From assembly GCA_003118195.1 (NCBI GenBank), contig BEXV01000134.1:181411-245410 (forward strand): 64,000 nucleotides of DNA. The letters run 5' to 3'. The translations under genes and the position numbers were made by a program. The stretch comes from Hemicentrotus pulcherrimus (lineage: Eukaryota; Echinodermata; Echinoidea; Camarodonta; Strongylocentrotidae). Under the pieces are notes generated by a model, which saw nothing but the letters and a program-made list of their open reading frames with translations, had not been told where the DNA came from and ran no database searches. How positions within the stretch are numbered: position 1 is the first letter of the stretch; each line of letters opens with the position of its first letter. Positions 1 through 13,560 of the stretch are shown here, in pieces.

Positions 1-3000
1 TTACATCCTTTTTTGTGTAGCTTCGTTTATGTTCCTTTTCTTTTGAATAGTAAATTGTTTAAAACAGGCGGTGGGCAAAAAGAAGGCGGGCGGGGGCTAG
101 AAACTCGTTTTCTTTTGTTATTTTGCCTAATCTGGTACCTTTTAAACATATATAATTATATTCCTTAAGTCAGCCACTTATAAGGGTCAATGTATAATTC
201 TATATGTATGTATTTAATTTCTTTAATTGATGTGGTGAAATAAAATTGAATTGATCGACTTGATCAGTTCCTCTGAAGACGTTTTGTGAATAGCTGAAGT
301 CAGTATTATAACCAGAGCACTCTTTTTTTTCTCATAAGAGTACTATGCAACATACCCAACCAAAACATCAGTGGAAAAACGCCTTGGGTTAATACGCCCA
401 CCTAATGGAAAATAAATTAGAACAAGATTGCCCCGCTTACGCATTAACTCTGTAAGATTGTTATTGTTAATATTATCTTTAAGCTATCCTGCAAGCTGCA
501 CGTCCTACATATCAAAGCATTATGAGGGTTTAGGAACACTTACACGAGGCCAGTTAGTTACTGGGTTCAGGAATTTGCAAACGTTTATCCTAAAGAGAAT
601 TCAACGATAGGCGACTTATAATGAAAGAAGTTACTCCTTTAATGAAACAAAAACCGGAGAAGAGAAAGCAGACGAACCGATTGATTCACAGACGGGTCGA
701 TGCCCGGTAACGTACCCATCTCCAATCAAAACACGTTCACATGTCTGAAACATTTTCCCCCAAAAAACACCTGTTGCATATGCTTGTGCTTAGCGGCGGA
801 ATGAACTTCGTGTGCGAATAGGAGAAACACCGCACCAGCATGAGAAAAGCACTTTGCGCCCATGGGAACGCTGTACCAACCAACAATCACGCAGCGCACG
901 CACTAAAGAAGCATTTTCTTCAGTTTTGTCCGCACGATGACATACATCAAGAATTTGTACGATAAACGGCGTGCACGTGTTCAAAGCGTCATTTAGCGCT
1001 ACTAACCTCACGCAGCTAGCTCGAGTATTAGCCGACTATACGAACTGCTAATAACTGAAAGCATTATATTCATATCTACCTGAGATAGTGACATAAGTGC
1101 ATATAGATGGTGATCTGACAATACTTGATACTTCGTCTTTAAAAGACATTATTCTCTCTGCTGTGTGTCAGTTTGCTTCTCAATCTACCTTGGCATTGTC
1201 TCCGGAGGATTCTGAGAGCTCAAACTTGACGGAACTTTGACGAATATTTCGGTTGTTTGACGGAACTTCGCTTTTTTGCGGTAAGTCGCATTCAAAATGT
1301 ATAGTCCTCGTGAACTTATGATGCTGTTATGCATCTTTTGTTTACTGTTAGAATCTAGGATACATTACAAATTTTTTTTGAAATACATTATACTTTCGTA
1401 ATCTTGGAACATTTTCTTTGATAATTATTCATGGTAATTTAATAGAATTTTTATTTTCTTTCTCCTTTCTTTCTTTTGTTCTCTTTCTCTCTCTCTCTTC
1501 TTAGAAAATATGAATCTGAGTTAAGAATTCTTCTGGATGAGCCTGAAAGTAATTCCATGTAGGCAGCAAATTAGAAAATGNAAAAAAAAAGATAAATATA
1601 GCTATGATGCTCGATTATTTTTCATTTCCCTTTCCTTATCACCGAATTCAATTATGATCTTCTAAAGATGTTTTCTTTAGAACTGGAATAGATTTACATA
1701 ATTTTGGATCCTGCTAGGGATTAAATCACTCCATTCATTTACAGTTTTCATTTGTAGCCAAACTTGATTATTTTATCAATAGTTGAAACAGCTTTTTCGA
1801 ATACACTGTAATATCGGACACAGTGGCATTGATTTTTCCAGTTGTTACGTATCTTTGTAATACATGTTCAAGCACAATGTGTCCGCTATTAGCATATTAT
1901 GATAAAGCCGTACAAATTATATAAGTTATACAAATTATACGTATCTTAATACATATCTCAAAGATAAAACTTTACTCGTGGATGATGGTTTGTATACCAA
2001 ATAGAGTCCATACACGCATAACACGTGTTAATAGTATTGATGCAATACTTAATGCTCCATGATACATCACTATAGATCTTAGAAACACAAGGTCACAATC
2101 AAGATTCGACATGTATCAGGCAGAATTATTGAAATATGAGAAGGAATGTATTTTCTACGTAGAAGAAGAGGGTGACAAATGGAAAGACGGTTCTGTTACT
2201 CTGGATAAGGTTGTATTACATATTTGCCACTCATGCAATTTACGATGGGGTGCATTGTTACATCTAGACCCACAAGCCGTTGAATTATCGCTGACATACA
2301 TACACACAAAATGCATACAAAATGCATAGAAGAAAAGTGTACCTGATATTTTTGTCTCCAAATATTCGTATCGTCTGGACATGTAAGTCATCTGCTTATC
2401 TTGATCAAGATTACCCTTCGTCATTTCACAATTCACCCATCTCCATTTTTTACGTGCTCACACAATTATTATAAAATGCATTTCTTTAAGAGTGAAAATT
2501 GGTAAATTGAAAATGTTCCTGCCTTTCAAATCCTCATTTCTATTTTACTACACACACCCTCGATTTGGAATCATACCAACATGTATATTCGAGTCATGTT
2601 AATATTGTTCCCTATTTTCAATTCCATGTTGAAATGTTTTATGCAAAATATATTTTCCTCTAAGTATAACAACTCTGATTTTTACTATGACGACGGCCTG
2701 TTAGAGTTATACCACAATACTAACGCTAATACTCTTAACGTTTGGAGATACATAATTCTCCTTCTCTTTTCCTCTCTTCTTGTTTTTCCCTACGTCTAAA
2801 AATACCCTTTAGTCGAATCGAGCTCCGCTAAAACCCCACTCGAATATCACACATACTAAACTGTTTTCAACAATGCGCGATTTAAGCTAATGTTCGGTCA
2901 TTGGCGTTTGCCCAATTTACACGTGATAAATAGAACTTATTAATTGCGTTAGCCGTTCAAATCCGATAACAGTGTAATTATATTAGCCTATGTACGCACC

Positions 3001-6000
3001 TTAACTTGTGCCGCTATTTCGATTGAAATATTGGTATTTCATCTGTATTAATTTCCTGGCATAGAAATCTTGATGCGTCTTTGCAGAACAAAATCGACAT
3101 GTTTTAGTATTGAGGTGCAGTTTATGAACGTAATTCGTGCGTATCAAAATGTGACTTCTATCTCTTATACATTTTCTCTGCGCAGAGCTTGACCAAATAC
3201 AATTTATATGACCTCCTGAAAATGAAAATTGCAACTTAAAAAGGATAAATGTATGCGGTCACATCATTTACAAGATTAACTTGCTTCAAACTGTACACTC
3301 ACTTACTCAAACATATTTGGGACCTAATTCGACGGAAATAGTTTCGACACCCAATTAACTATTCCACCACAGTGAACGGAATTGTTTCCATTTTTTTCCC
3401 CCAGAAACAGTTATTGATATACACTTTTCATCTTTAAAATGTCTCACAATTATTCAGCAAAGTTGGTATGTATGTATTACGTATGTGTTACGTACTTTGT
3501 TCGCACTTAAAGCACTGTAAAATGTAAATATAACGCATCGATAAATCCAGTTATCTCACTTTCTAAAAGGACTTTCACAATAGTAAAGCTATCATGGGGT
3601 TACAAAGTTTATCATCAATAGGCAATTTTCGTTTACGTTTCTTTTGTTAAGTGCCAACTTATTTTTAAAACTATTTTATTCACCTGTTACAAATAATTGA
3701 TTTTCAATAATCAGAATGCAAATTGCATGCATTCATTGTTGATTGTTTGTCCTACCTAACAAAACAGAATTAAACATTATCAAAAAGTTATCTTTTATTC
3801 TAATTTAGAAACTGAAAATATAATTTTGCTGCATCATAATCTGTATTTTGAAGTCCTCGAATACTATGTCTGGTCAGAGAAAACGAGCCCTAATGCGATA
3901 TGGAGAAGTGTTTCATCCATCCGACCCTCACCCCGGAACAAAAAAAAAAAAAATACAGAATTCTTTTGATGTATACAACAAAATGAAAGTTGACGTCAGT
4001 TATTGATCTAAAAATGTTCCACTAATTGACCCTTTTGGCATAGCATCGGCAAGAAACTTGCGCATTTTTAAAAACAACTACTCGGCTAGTTTTCAATGCC
4101 CCCATTTATACCATATCTTTATCGACTGTTTACCATCGTCTCATACTACGCCTACAGACTAATATACTAAATGGATTGCAGCTCAGGGTTAGTATGTTAT
4201 GGTAATCAGAAGGAATGATTAGCTTTCTTTAACCGAAGGACTTTTTGTGTTGTATGTGATGCAAATAAAACTTAGCGAAAAAGCATGAGTAGCTATAGGT
4301 AAGATAAAGAAGGAGAGGGATACTAGCAGACAGACACGAAATACACATACAGAGAGAGAGAGAGACGGAAAGAGAGAGAAACAGAGAGAGGGAGAAACAG
4401 AGAGAGAGTGTGTGTGTGTGTGTGTGTGTGATGTTTGTGTGTGTGTGTGTGTGGAGGGGGGGGGCTGGGGTAGGGAGAGGGAAATACACAGACAATTTTA
4501 GACACGTAGAGACACCCATGAATACATAATGACATATATAATACTTTCAAATAACATGAAATTGTGAAAAAAAAACACAACACCTAAGGACTACACATAA
4601 TTATGACAAAGAAATAAGCCCTTTCCCGAAGTGATTTTTGGGGGATAACGATACAAGATTATGAGTAAAATTTACTGTTTTCAGTCTTTAAAAAATATAT
4701 GTATGTAAAAAATACATATATATATNATTTTGTTAAATAATAAAAGATTCGATTCTTCAGAGGTCTAAGATTCCATGCAGATTCGGAGGTCGATAAGTTT
4801 TAATATTATTTAGTGATTCAGTATAATATCAAAAATTGTGTAAATCAAGTTTCTTCTAATGAATAATGAATCAAAATTACACACAAAATGTCACTATTAC
4901 GTCAATAATTAAAGAATAACATGTTTGAATTTGAAGATCCCAGATGTACATGTATCTTTTAATAGGTCTCACGTTTTTTTCTTTATTTCCGAAGGATACA
5001 ACTTGATTGGCCAACAAAAGATATCAATTTGGTTGCATAAACACAAGAACGAAATGAAACATTCATCCACCTGTTGCCCCCTTCTCCCATTCTGTCGATA
5101 CCCCCTCTGAGGTTGGACCTCACTATGCCACTGCTTCTGATCATTCCAATCCATTGAGTGAGACGCCATTTCATCGGTGTGACTCCAATAGAAGGACTAT
5201 AAAAGGGGTATAATTTCGGTGGTAGAGCAGTCATGTAAAACCAACCAACCAACCTTCAATTCATTGTTGTTCTTCTTTTCCAAACATCCCCTACTCTTCC
5301 TATGCCTGCCATTCCTTCATCTCCCCGATTCCATAGCAATTCTACTATCTTTTAAAAAATCAGCCTCTTAACTTTAAGCCTTATATTTTTACCTATGACG
5401 TCCACTTGGATATTTAGATGGTGCCGTTGATTGTGTTCGAATACTGTTACCCTGGTTATTCATGAGTATTTGTGACGTTGGTGGTGCGACCTTGTAGCTA
5501 TTGTGCTATATATGCGATTGGGTAGTTTTCCTTTCTTTTTCGTTTAAGACAACCCCGCTAGAATAATAACGCTTCACATTTCGTAAAATACTTTTCTCCC
5601 ATAAGTACAATACGACCTTCCTTCTTTTAAATTAGATCTAGTGAGTATGCCTAGACGAACCAATATTTGTTTTAATTCTTGCGTATAACTCACATTTTTT
5701 TAGAATGCCAAAATGTACAATCATTTCGTGAAAAAAAGAGGTATGAACCTCCCAAAATTGAAACATTAAAAAAGGAGATAAAAATGCACTTAATAACATG
5801 CAAAAAATTTTATGGAATCCAAATGGAGGAAAGGGTTGAGGTACAACCCAAATCATTTTTCGATTTCCACCAGCTTGAACAGATCCAGTTATACGCATAG
5901 ATTGGCCAGCTCGGCTTCAGTTGGACACACTCCGATGCCCATTCTTTCCTGTGTGTTTGCCTATCATCAACATGCACCTGAGTCCAACTAAACACGATTT

Positions 6001-6840
6001 TATACATATATTTTCTTCCTACGAGTTTCTCAGTTCAGGTAGAAGATTAAGGCCACTGCAATGTAGGACACAGCGATTTACAAACACATTCGTTCCGTAT
6101 TCAATCACGGCGTGTTACCAAATATAACACGTTTTGTTATGCTGCATTTATGTGGTTTTAAAAAAAAATAATAATATTCGTTAGGAATGACTAGCATATA
6201 TATTTTATGGAAGTAATAATTACGATGTGGAACACGTTTATCATTTGCTCATATAATTCAGTTTTTTTTCTTCAATTCAACAGGTATACTCCTATTTACT
6301 TCAAATAAGTTTAACAGCTTAATTTTCTTTGAGTGGTCAATAATTTGTATCTATGAATATGCATAAGGACATGTAAATAACGTAACTTATAGAAACGAAT
6401 CAAGCCATAACCGAACGAAAAGTATTATGTATGACTTTTATTTTATCTTCACCAAAATGTATCCATGTTTCGTGTTATTAATTCTGTGCTTTGTAAGTTT
6501 TGTCTGAGCCTTTATTTTACATGTAAAAGAAACAAATATCCATGTTGAATGTACGTCGGACAAATATATATTGAATTGAATTAAATGGCTCTGTGCAAAA
6601 GCTCATAAAAGGACGACGCCTTCGCAGGAAAGCAAATTGATTACATTTCGAAACTAGTAACGATGTAACACTAGATGGAAAAATAGATTGATTTTAATAG
6701 GATAAAAGAAAGAGAGTGAATGAGTGAGTGTGAGGAAGATAAAGAGAGAGACACAGATAACGACAAATGGTTAAAAGATACACCCAATCGTTCAGGCCTT
6801 TGCCCCCCCCCCCGTCACCGACTATCAGACCAATCTTAGA
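1..6840. other. Intergenic DNA, no supported gene
   Basis: AT-rich sequence with many stops in all frames. The open frames present are short, lack splice context and have no recognisable composition or motif. It contains a short CT run near 1482-1499, a single ambiguous base at 1581, a GA/GT microsatellite at 4351-4465 and another ambiguous base at 4726. I see no promoter, RNA gene or transposon end that I can defend. Confidence 0.6.
4351..4465. repeat. Compound GA/GT microsatellite
   Basis: Interrupted (GA)n runs pass directly into (GT)n and then a short G run. On the minus strand this creates serine/leucine-rich and histidine/threonine-rich open frames that are artefacts of the repeat. Confidence 0.95.
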
Positions 6841-7431
6841 TTAAAGGGCCACTCTAACCCAACTAACATAGCCTTTCATAACATGAATACACCTCTACTT
6901 ATTAATATTATTAACTTATCTCTTAGTTGACCCAAAAATGATAATAGCCATCCACTTTTCACAGATCTCACGCTTGCTGGGCTACGCCCCTCGAAAAAAG
7001 GAAATACGGTCACGTGGCTTGATGACGCATTTGACGTCACTGCCGGCCTGTCAAACTTGATAATTTTATAACTATTAATGACGAAATTGCCAGTAACGTA
7101 CTGGGATTATCAAGTGTATATTATTTTTTTTCGGATAAATGTATTTTTTTCCAATTAATATCATAGTGTGCCTTTTTAAAGACATTTTAATGCCTAAATC
7201 ACCCTCCTTTTCACTAGAGAGACGCCTGCAGTGACGTCAAATGCGTCATCACCGAAACTGGGCTTTTTTTCCTGAGCATTCTGAGTCGTCATTTTTAATG
7301 CTAGAATCCAGAATTATTGACGATTTCTAAGAAAAATCATCGTTATGTTCGGAATATCGGTCAAAAATTATTCTTTATTTCTTGTTTTCATTTTTTTTTT
7401 TAAGCCCGTTTTGGTTAGAGTGGCCCTTTAA
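6841..7431. mobile_element. TTAA-flanked centre-symmetric MITE (element A, 591 bp)
   Basis: The ends are perfect 19-bp inverted repeats, TTAAAGGGCCACTCTAACC at 6841-6859 and its exact reverse complement at 7413-7431. The outermost TTAA on both sides could be a piggyBac-type target duplication. TA (Tc1/mariner type) fits equally well because TTAA contains TA. A second, perfect 24-bp inverted repeat lies inside at 7020-7043 and 7228-7251, and each arm contains a TGACGTCA palindrome. The internal pair is centred on the midpoint of the whole element (about 7136), so terminal and internal arms belong to one symmetric unit. There is no open frame of useful length, so the element would be non-autonomous. 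Confidence 0.88.
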
Positions 7432-8516
7432 GTGTCATGTTGAGCAAAGTTTATCTTTTTTAAATGACTGTACACCATTTGAAGCAGAATTTTTGAAAAA
7501 TAAAGTTTCCACTTGGTAACCACAAAGCCTCTGATGTATTCTAACTTATATACTAAGTCGGCCCTACTTGCCATTTTTTCTTTTTATCACTGACTTTCTA
7601 GCTATTGTTTTATTATTTTGAAATGTGGTATAATTGCTTTCATCAGAGGGCGTCCTTGTAAGCTAGTCCTTCGATTCTTTTTTCCTTAAAGCCCTCGATG
7701 TATTTTGTGTAAGTTGAACCACAGTGCGCGTTGTTCCATTAGGCTAGCACACAACTGAACCTAAGTTTGCATGACTCTGTGGATAATCGGCTCTGTTGAT
7801 AATAAGCCTAGATTTTGTAAGCACACCTGCTTTTCACTACTTGGATTCCTTAGAACTTAGTACATGTTATTAAGTGCAATTTTTATAATACTGACAGATT
7901 TAAAATAATTATTGCAATTAGTGGGAGCCATCTTAATAACATGACTGTACACAACTGACTTACTCTGTTGACTGAAATTAAAACACTTAATGGGTAGTCT
8001 AGTAAACTTTACTAGATGTAGATGGAATACATTACGATTATACAAGGTTTAAGGGAAGCATTTAAAGATATCCAAGGTTAGAAAGAATTGTGTCGATAGG
8101 GAAGGTTGAAGGCATCCACACTAAAACTCCTCAATGGGTAAAAGAAACGTTGTGAGTGTGCACGGAGATATAGAGTAGGTGCTACGTTTGGGTCAATCAA
8201 TAAAGGGGTTCGATTTATTCAGCTTGATTGATTTGTAGAGTGAGCGCTTGTATTTAATGATTTGCTCTGTCTCGGATGGCGACTGATAAATGTATCGCAG
8301 ATGGTGATAGCTTCATATGTGCTTTCCTACAGACGTAACATTTTGTTTGTCCACAAGACGAGATGATTGTTAAAACATTGAGTTAACTCAACAAGGAATA
8401 AACAAATGAAACAATAATTCCGCAATTGCGTGATTTTAAACAGTATAAATCCTAAAAGTTACCCTAACAATATATTTAATCCTAACTATAGAAATTTCCT
8501 GATATATTTGGGCTCA
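7432..8516. other. Intergenic DNA, nothing recognised
   Basis: AT-rich sequence between two inverted-repeat elements. Only one short open frame occurs (7857-8045, minus), with no splice or domain support. Confidence 0.5.
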
Positions 8517-8672
8517 GGGCCCCATTTCACAAAACACAAAAACCATCAGTGACAAATGACAGTTTTTATTGAAGTTCTTGAAATCCCTGCTATCTGATTG
8601 GTTATCTGCAGATTCATCACTGTTTTTTTGTCATATGTCATTGAAAAAAGGCTTTGTGAAACGGATTCTCGG
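8517..8672. mobile_element. Degenerate MITE with TTTCACAAA-type ends
   Basis: The left end starts GGGCCCCATTTCACAAAAC and the right end finishes GGCTTTGTGAAACGGATTC, so the core word TTTCACAAA is inverted at the two ends. The inner portions also pair loosely: a TGACAAATGACA-type word on the left faces TGTCATATGTCATT on the right. The ~157-bp size and the end structure resemble the nested element at 13007-13328. The exact boundaries and target duplication are unclear. Confidence 0.55.
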
Positions 8673-11600
8673 ATCATGCAATTCCTTTGTGAAAGAAACT
8701 GTGTAGAAACGATTAGAATAGGTTGATCTTGTAGCACATAAGTATGGTGTATAATGAGTGGTTTCGGAATCATCAACATGATAAGAAACTTGCCCAGTCT
8801 TGCTTAAAGTCACATGCACTCTTACACAGAAATGTGTATATGGGAATACTCAAACATGTGGCATAAGGTTTTGGTCCACAGCCTCTAGCCATTACTATTC
8901 ATATTTCGAATATGAGTGCATTTATATGAGGGCAATGAGGGCATTTATCATGAGCGCCCTTTTCGTGGGACATTTTTGCTTTGATACTCATGAAAAGGCT
9001 CACCCAATTAATGTTCCCCTTTCCCAGAACTCTTCCATCAAACCATGATAAGATGTCCCCGGATCAAACTGTTGTATCGACCTTCCCATCCTTGCCGTAA
9101 ATGAAAAGGGGCAAAAAAGGTCGAATTCTAATACACTGTTGCCCATAATATTGGTCTCTTTTCATGAAATGATTGTGACAGTATGATATACATTATCTTC
9201 TCAGAAAGTTTGATTCATTAAATTCTGCGAAGATATGAACTTTGTCTATCAAGAATAACATTATAATGTCACAATTATGAAAATAGGTAGGAAAAATGTA
9301 TTCCAACTTTATTCCCGACCGGGTATTATGATGTATCAGTATTGATCTTTATTGGGTTGTGATGGTGTTACCGAAATGTCAAAGGTCACGTTTGAAGTTC
9401 AACTCATTTGTTATAACTATTATCGTAACATGAATGATCATATATAGGGAGATCATCACCATGATCACTTTTCTCTTGTAATAGGTATGGATTACATTAT
9501 CGAGGCTTCCTTCAATAATCACCGACAGGTATGTAGACCACCTGTCTGAAATTACAAACCGACTTCACGGAATCGTAGCGGCAAACACCACCTTTAATCG
9601 TCCATTATTCATACGTGAAATGTGATGCAGGTATATCAATTTCAGATGGGGTTATAGTTTGCCTTTACTTCTCATTAAACAGAGTACATCTTGAATATCA
9701 AGTCTAATGGCGATACAAGTTGAGTTAAGGTGTGACGTGACGTTTTCTGACTTGGAGGTATCAGAGTAGGACAAAGGGAGAAATGAAGTAGAGAGAGAGG
9801 GGGGGGGGAGGGCAAATGAGAACGAATATCTTGAAAAGAACGTACTGCAGGCCACCTAGGCAGAGAACGATGATTGAAATCAGGTAAACATTTGTATTTT
9901 CCCCGATAAAACAGACTTTTTCCCCTCCGAAATAATAGGTCACAAAATAACACTCGAAGAAAGCATGTGATGGATCCCTTCTCTTTATTTCATCATCATT
10001 GTGGCATCGCAGGTCTATCGGTTACCCCTAAAAAGGAACATACTAGCCGAGTAACCATGATTAAGGATGTAGTTTTTTAAATCTGTACTGTTAAGTATCG
10101 TAGGCTTCGTATGAAAAGGTCTTTATACTACCATAAGCAATAGATAGCACTTACGACCTTCTTGCAGGTTGCCGAAGGTATCAAAGTAGTGAAATCGTCA
10201 AAATTAGAAGAAAAATACAGAAAACACTGGTCAAGGCATGAACGGAGCACAATGTGAAGACGATGGTCCACTTAATTTCTTCCAAGGTCACTTTAATTGA
10301 TTTACACTGATCAATATTCACACCTCAGTCATCCTAACAAAGTTATGACGCCAATCACAACTGCCCAAGATAGAACAAAATTGTTTAATCAAGTCTAATT
10401 GTCCTCGAAGCTCATGTTACATGTTGATATGTTGATATTTACAATCTCGTGAGAACCACGTTATTCATTTTTAGTATTAGCACCCTATCATGATTTTGAT
10501 GTTATTTACATTGCTTCTATTATTAATTTACAAAATAAAAAAAAGTGTCAGAACGTTGATGTGGTGTAACTTGCTACATTACTGTTGAATGCGCGGATTG
10601 GCAAACACGCACACACGCACACACACGCACACCCACGCACGCACACGACGCACACACGCGCGCGCACACACACACCCCACACACTCACGTATGATATAAT
10701 TATATCTCTCTCTCTCTCTTCAGATCAAAATCCGTCGGATTCAAACTCTCTATGATATCGAAGTATAACGATTTACGTGTGGAACGTGAATGACTGAAAT
10801 ACACCCTTTCCAATCAGATGTCAAAACAACACCGTATTTTGGCGTGTTTTTGCCAGATTCTTTGTAAGACCCATAGGAGTTTCCATTCTCAGAAACTACA
10901 GAAACCATGGCCCGGAAGAAAACTAACGAATATCCAAATCCAATCTGGTTTACCTTCCTCTCATCCATCAACGCTTCTTGGTGGTTTGCGAATAGCATTT
11001 TGAGGTGAAACCTTCCTTTCATTTGATATTCACGTATCCCATTCTATCCCATTTGAATGTTTCCAAGTAATTTGGTGATGCTAAATACAGACCAAGAGCT
11101 ACTAAATCCCACAAAGACACATCTCCGTCATAGTATAGCTTGCATCCATTTAGAGAAGTAGGTCGATTTAGATGTGTTCACTATCTTCGTTTATTGAACG
11201 GCGCAGCGGTTACTCAGATGAAAGCAGTAATTATCATGATTACAATAATAGAAATACAAACCATGATATTAATAATTATATCAATAATAATAAAACATAA
11301 TGAGATATGAAAATGATGACGACGATGATAATCATGATAATAATTTCAGTATTAACCTAAGGTCATTTCAATAGAGTTGTGCAATAAAGTGATTTTTCGC
11401 TGAACATTTCCCCGACCAATGACCTATCAACGGGTCCACAACACTTCTCAATATAATTTCAGAGAGAAGTTCTAATTTGACAAGGTTTTGGAAGGGGGTG
11501 TTGCTAAAGTGTTCAAATGATTAGAGTAGTTTTTGTCTAGCCATTGCAACAGGCGAATTAGTGTTTTTCCACACAAGGCTAATACATTAAAACATACGGA

Positions 11601-11984
11601 GGCTGCATGTTTAGCCCATTAACCTCAACGCGCCAATTTTATTTACGTTATAGATTTATTTCATGGCAAATAAAACAGAGACACGTGGGATTAATCTGCC
11701 ATTTTGAGCACAACATGTCTGTCAAATTACCAATTTCAGATGATCCATCAGATTTATGAGATATGCCTCTGGGAAAGGCGGGGAAAACGAAGCGGAGGAT
11801 CGGAGAGGAAAAAGAGAAATTAAATTGGATTGTACTGTGAACGAATGAATGAATTATGGAAGCACAAAGAGAAGAAGATTGCCAGAGACAATTTTATCTT
11901 TCTTTGATAAGTGCACCGAGTCAATGAAAGAGACTGAGAAAAAAGGGGAAAAGGGGATAAAACGAGTATTTAAAAAGGGGCGTT
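8673..11984. other. Intergenic DNA with microsatellites
   Basis: There is no supported gene. A G-rich/GA stretch lies near 9790-9812, a CA/CACG microsatellite at 10605-10686 and a CT run at 10709-10721. An AT-rich ATAATA/GATGAT stretch covers about 11220-11345. Open frames here are short and look random. Confidence 0.55.
10605..10721. repeat. CA/CACG and CT microsatellite
   Basis: Alternating CA with interspersed CG dinucleotides, followed after a short AT-rich gap by a CT run. The purine-pyrimidine alternation is of the kind able to adopt Z-DNA. Confidence 0.93.
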
Positions 11985-12165
11985 GTGGCGTTGTGGCGTG
12001 CGCCTGTAATCCAGCTAAAAAGTGGAAGTTACAAACTGATTCAGCTGAGGACACAGGTTCGAAACTGAGTCACGTCTTTCGGATGGTGACGTTTAAAGGT
12101 CGGTCCCAGACGTAAATAATCAAACCTGATTGATACACGTCTGTAAAAACCCAATACACACACAC
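11985..12165 (+). mobile_element. SINE-like Pol III repeat
   Basis: A TGGCGTGCGCCTGTAATCC stretch resembles an A-box region. It is followed by a B-box-like GGTTCGAAACT at 12056-12066. Downstream comes a body with CGTCTTTCGGATGGTGACG and GTCGGTCCCAGACG, then CGTCTGTAAAAACCC and a CA-rich tail. The A-box/B-box spacing and unrelated 3' body are the layout of a tRNA-derived SINE. I infer the family from layout only; the copy is diverged and its ends are approximate. Confidence 0.6.
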
Positions 12166-12189
12166 ACGGGCAACAAAAAAACTGTTAAT

Positions 12190-12340
12190 AAATAGAGAGA
12201 AACATGGGGAGAGAAGGTGAGGGAGAGAGAGAGAGAGTGTGTGTGTGTGTGTATGTGAGAGAGAGAGGGAGAGAAACGGATTATTACAAATGATTTACTA
12301 TGGGTGTGATCAGGGTGGGATTGTGTGAGAGTGAGCGTGT
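12190..12340. repeat. GA/GT microsatellite
   Basis: GA runs interrupted by (GT)n, directly after the SINE-like unit. The open frame on the minus strand across this stretch is a repeat artefact. Confidence 0.9.
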
Positions 12341-12737
12341 GAATGGTAAACACAATAAAAAATATGACCATTCACTAAAACAAACAAAAAGCATGAGAAG
12401 GAAATGTAGCACAGTAACATAAAGAATAACATTTTACCTATTTTTTACTACATTTAGTATGGAGTCCTTGGGGAGAAAGTAAATCATCTTGTTATACCTT
12501 TATAAAATGAAAAAAATAAAAAACTAGGTTACTGAAAAATATTATGCATTCACCAATGTGCCTTATATATCGATGAATGCTTGGTTGGTTATAAAAAAAA
12601 TGTTGAGGGAGCCAAACTGTATAGACTATCTTCCAGAATGTACAACGCCAAGGGTCATTAGACAAGTACCCTTTTCCCCCGAACTCAGATTTGACAGAAC
12701 TATCACCCGGACAACTACTCCAGAAACTATCTCCTGC

Positions 12738-12935
12738 GGGGTGTTTCACAAAGATCTTAAGTCAAATTAAACTCTAAGTTGGACTTAAATATTATGGAGA
12801 GCCATTTGTAGCCTTAAATAAAATATATTCAGAAGTGAAAATTAAAGTATTCAAGACTTTTTATAAATCCAACATCAAGAACATGAAATCTCTTTGATAA
12901 TAGACAAATATGAATGATTTGAATCAAACACCCCC
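12738..12935. mobile_element. Diverged MITE related to 13007-13328
   Basis: It begins GGGGTGTTTCACAAAGATCTTAA, close to the end sequence of the better-preserved element 270 bp downstream. It finishes near TTTGAATCAAACACCCCC, a decayed inverted version of that end. Internal similarity is low, so this is best read as an old relative. Confidence 0.5.
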
Positions 12936-13006
12936 TGGAATAACTACACCCTGTAAGATTAAAAGGCATACACCCCTAGAACAATAACACTAGGACAACA
13001 ACACCT

Positions 13007-13328
13007 GGGGAGTATTTCACAAAGACTAAGATCGACTTTAAGGAAAATTGGTTGCGATATATACTTCTTTATTGCTTGCAGCGAGGAGCCATTTCGGTCA
13101 GGCTGCTCATGACACGGTTTTCTCTCACGATTTACTAGCATTGGTCTCTAAAGGGACTTACTATTCATGGTAAAAAATCTAAAACATTTAATTTTGTTGA
13201 TAGTTCATTATTGAAGGAAAAAAATATTATCTAAAGATCATAATGATGAGAGCATCCAGTGGCATGAATGGCCTGCCATAGTTAAGTCCCAAGTTAAAGT
13301 CGATCTTAGTCTTTGTGAAACACTCCCC
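13007..13328. mobile_element. MITE with 35-bp terminal inverted repeats (322 bp)
   Basis: The left end at 13007-13041 and the right end at 13294-13328 are reverse complements over 35 bp with one mismatch. Both carry the words TTTCACAAAGACTAAG and ATCGACTTTAA. No open frame occurs inside. I see no clear target-site duplication, so the superfamily is undecided. It sits inside the foldback-like cluster at 12.64-13.56 kb. Confidence 0.85.
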
Positions 13329-13560
13329 TTGACAACTACTCTCTGATTAATCCACATAGTATATTTCTGGAAATTTTTGCGACATTTCAAAGAGAGTAGC
13401 TCGGGGAAGTTATCCGGGTATAATTGTCCAGGATGGTAGTATTCCAGAATTTACTTGTCCCCAGGGGTAATGCAGTTTGGAGATATTTTTCCTGAAATGG
13501 TAATATCTAAGAATTAGTTGTCCGGGAGTAAATGTGGTAGTTCTTTGGGGTAAGAAGTCC

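Larger units (their letters stand above)
12640..13560. mobile_element. Foldback-like cluster of short repeats in opposite orientation
   Basis: The left flank (12640-13006) repeats variants of ACAACTACTCC, for example GGACAACTACTCCAG, GGAATAACTACACCC and GGACAACAACACC. The right flank (13329-13556) mainly carries the reverse-complement theme, for example GTTATCCGGG, AATTGTCCAGGATGGTAG, TTAGTTGTCCGGGAG and GTGGTAGTTC. One forward-type unit (TTGACAACTACTC) sits at the right junction. Subrepeats in opposite orientation around a centre are typical of foldback-type DNA transposons. A MITE pair sits inside. The units are too degenerate for an exact period. Confidence 0.5.

Noticed and set aside
10605..10686. 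CRISPR-like or regulatory array
   Set aside because: It is a plain CA/CACG microsatellite. No repeat-spacer structure exists anywhere in the window.
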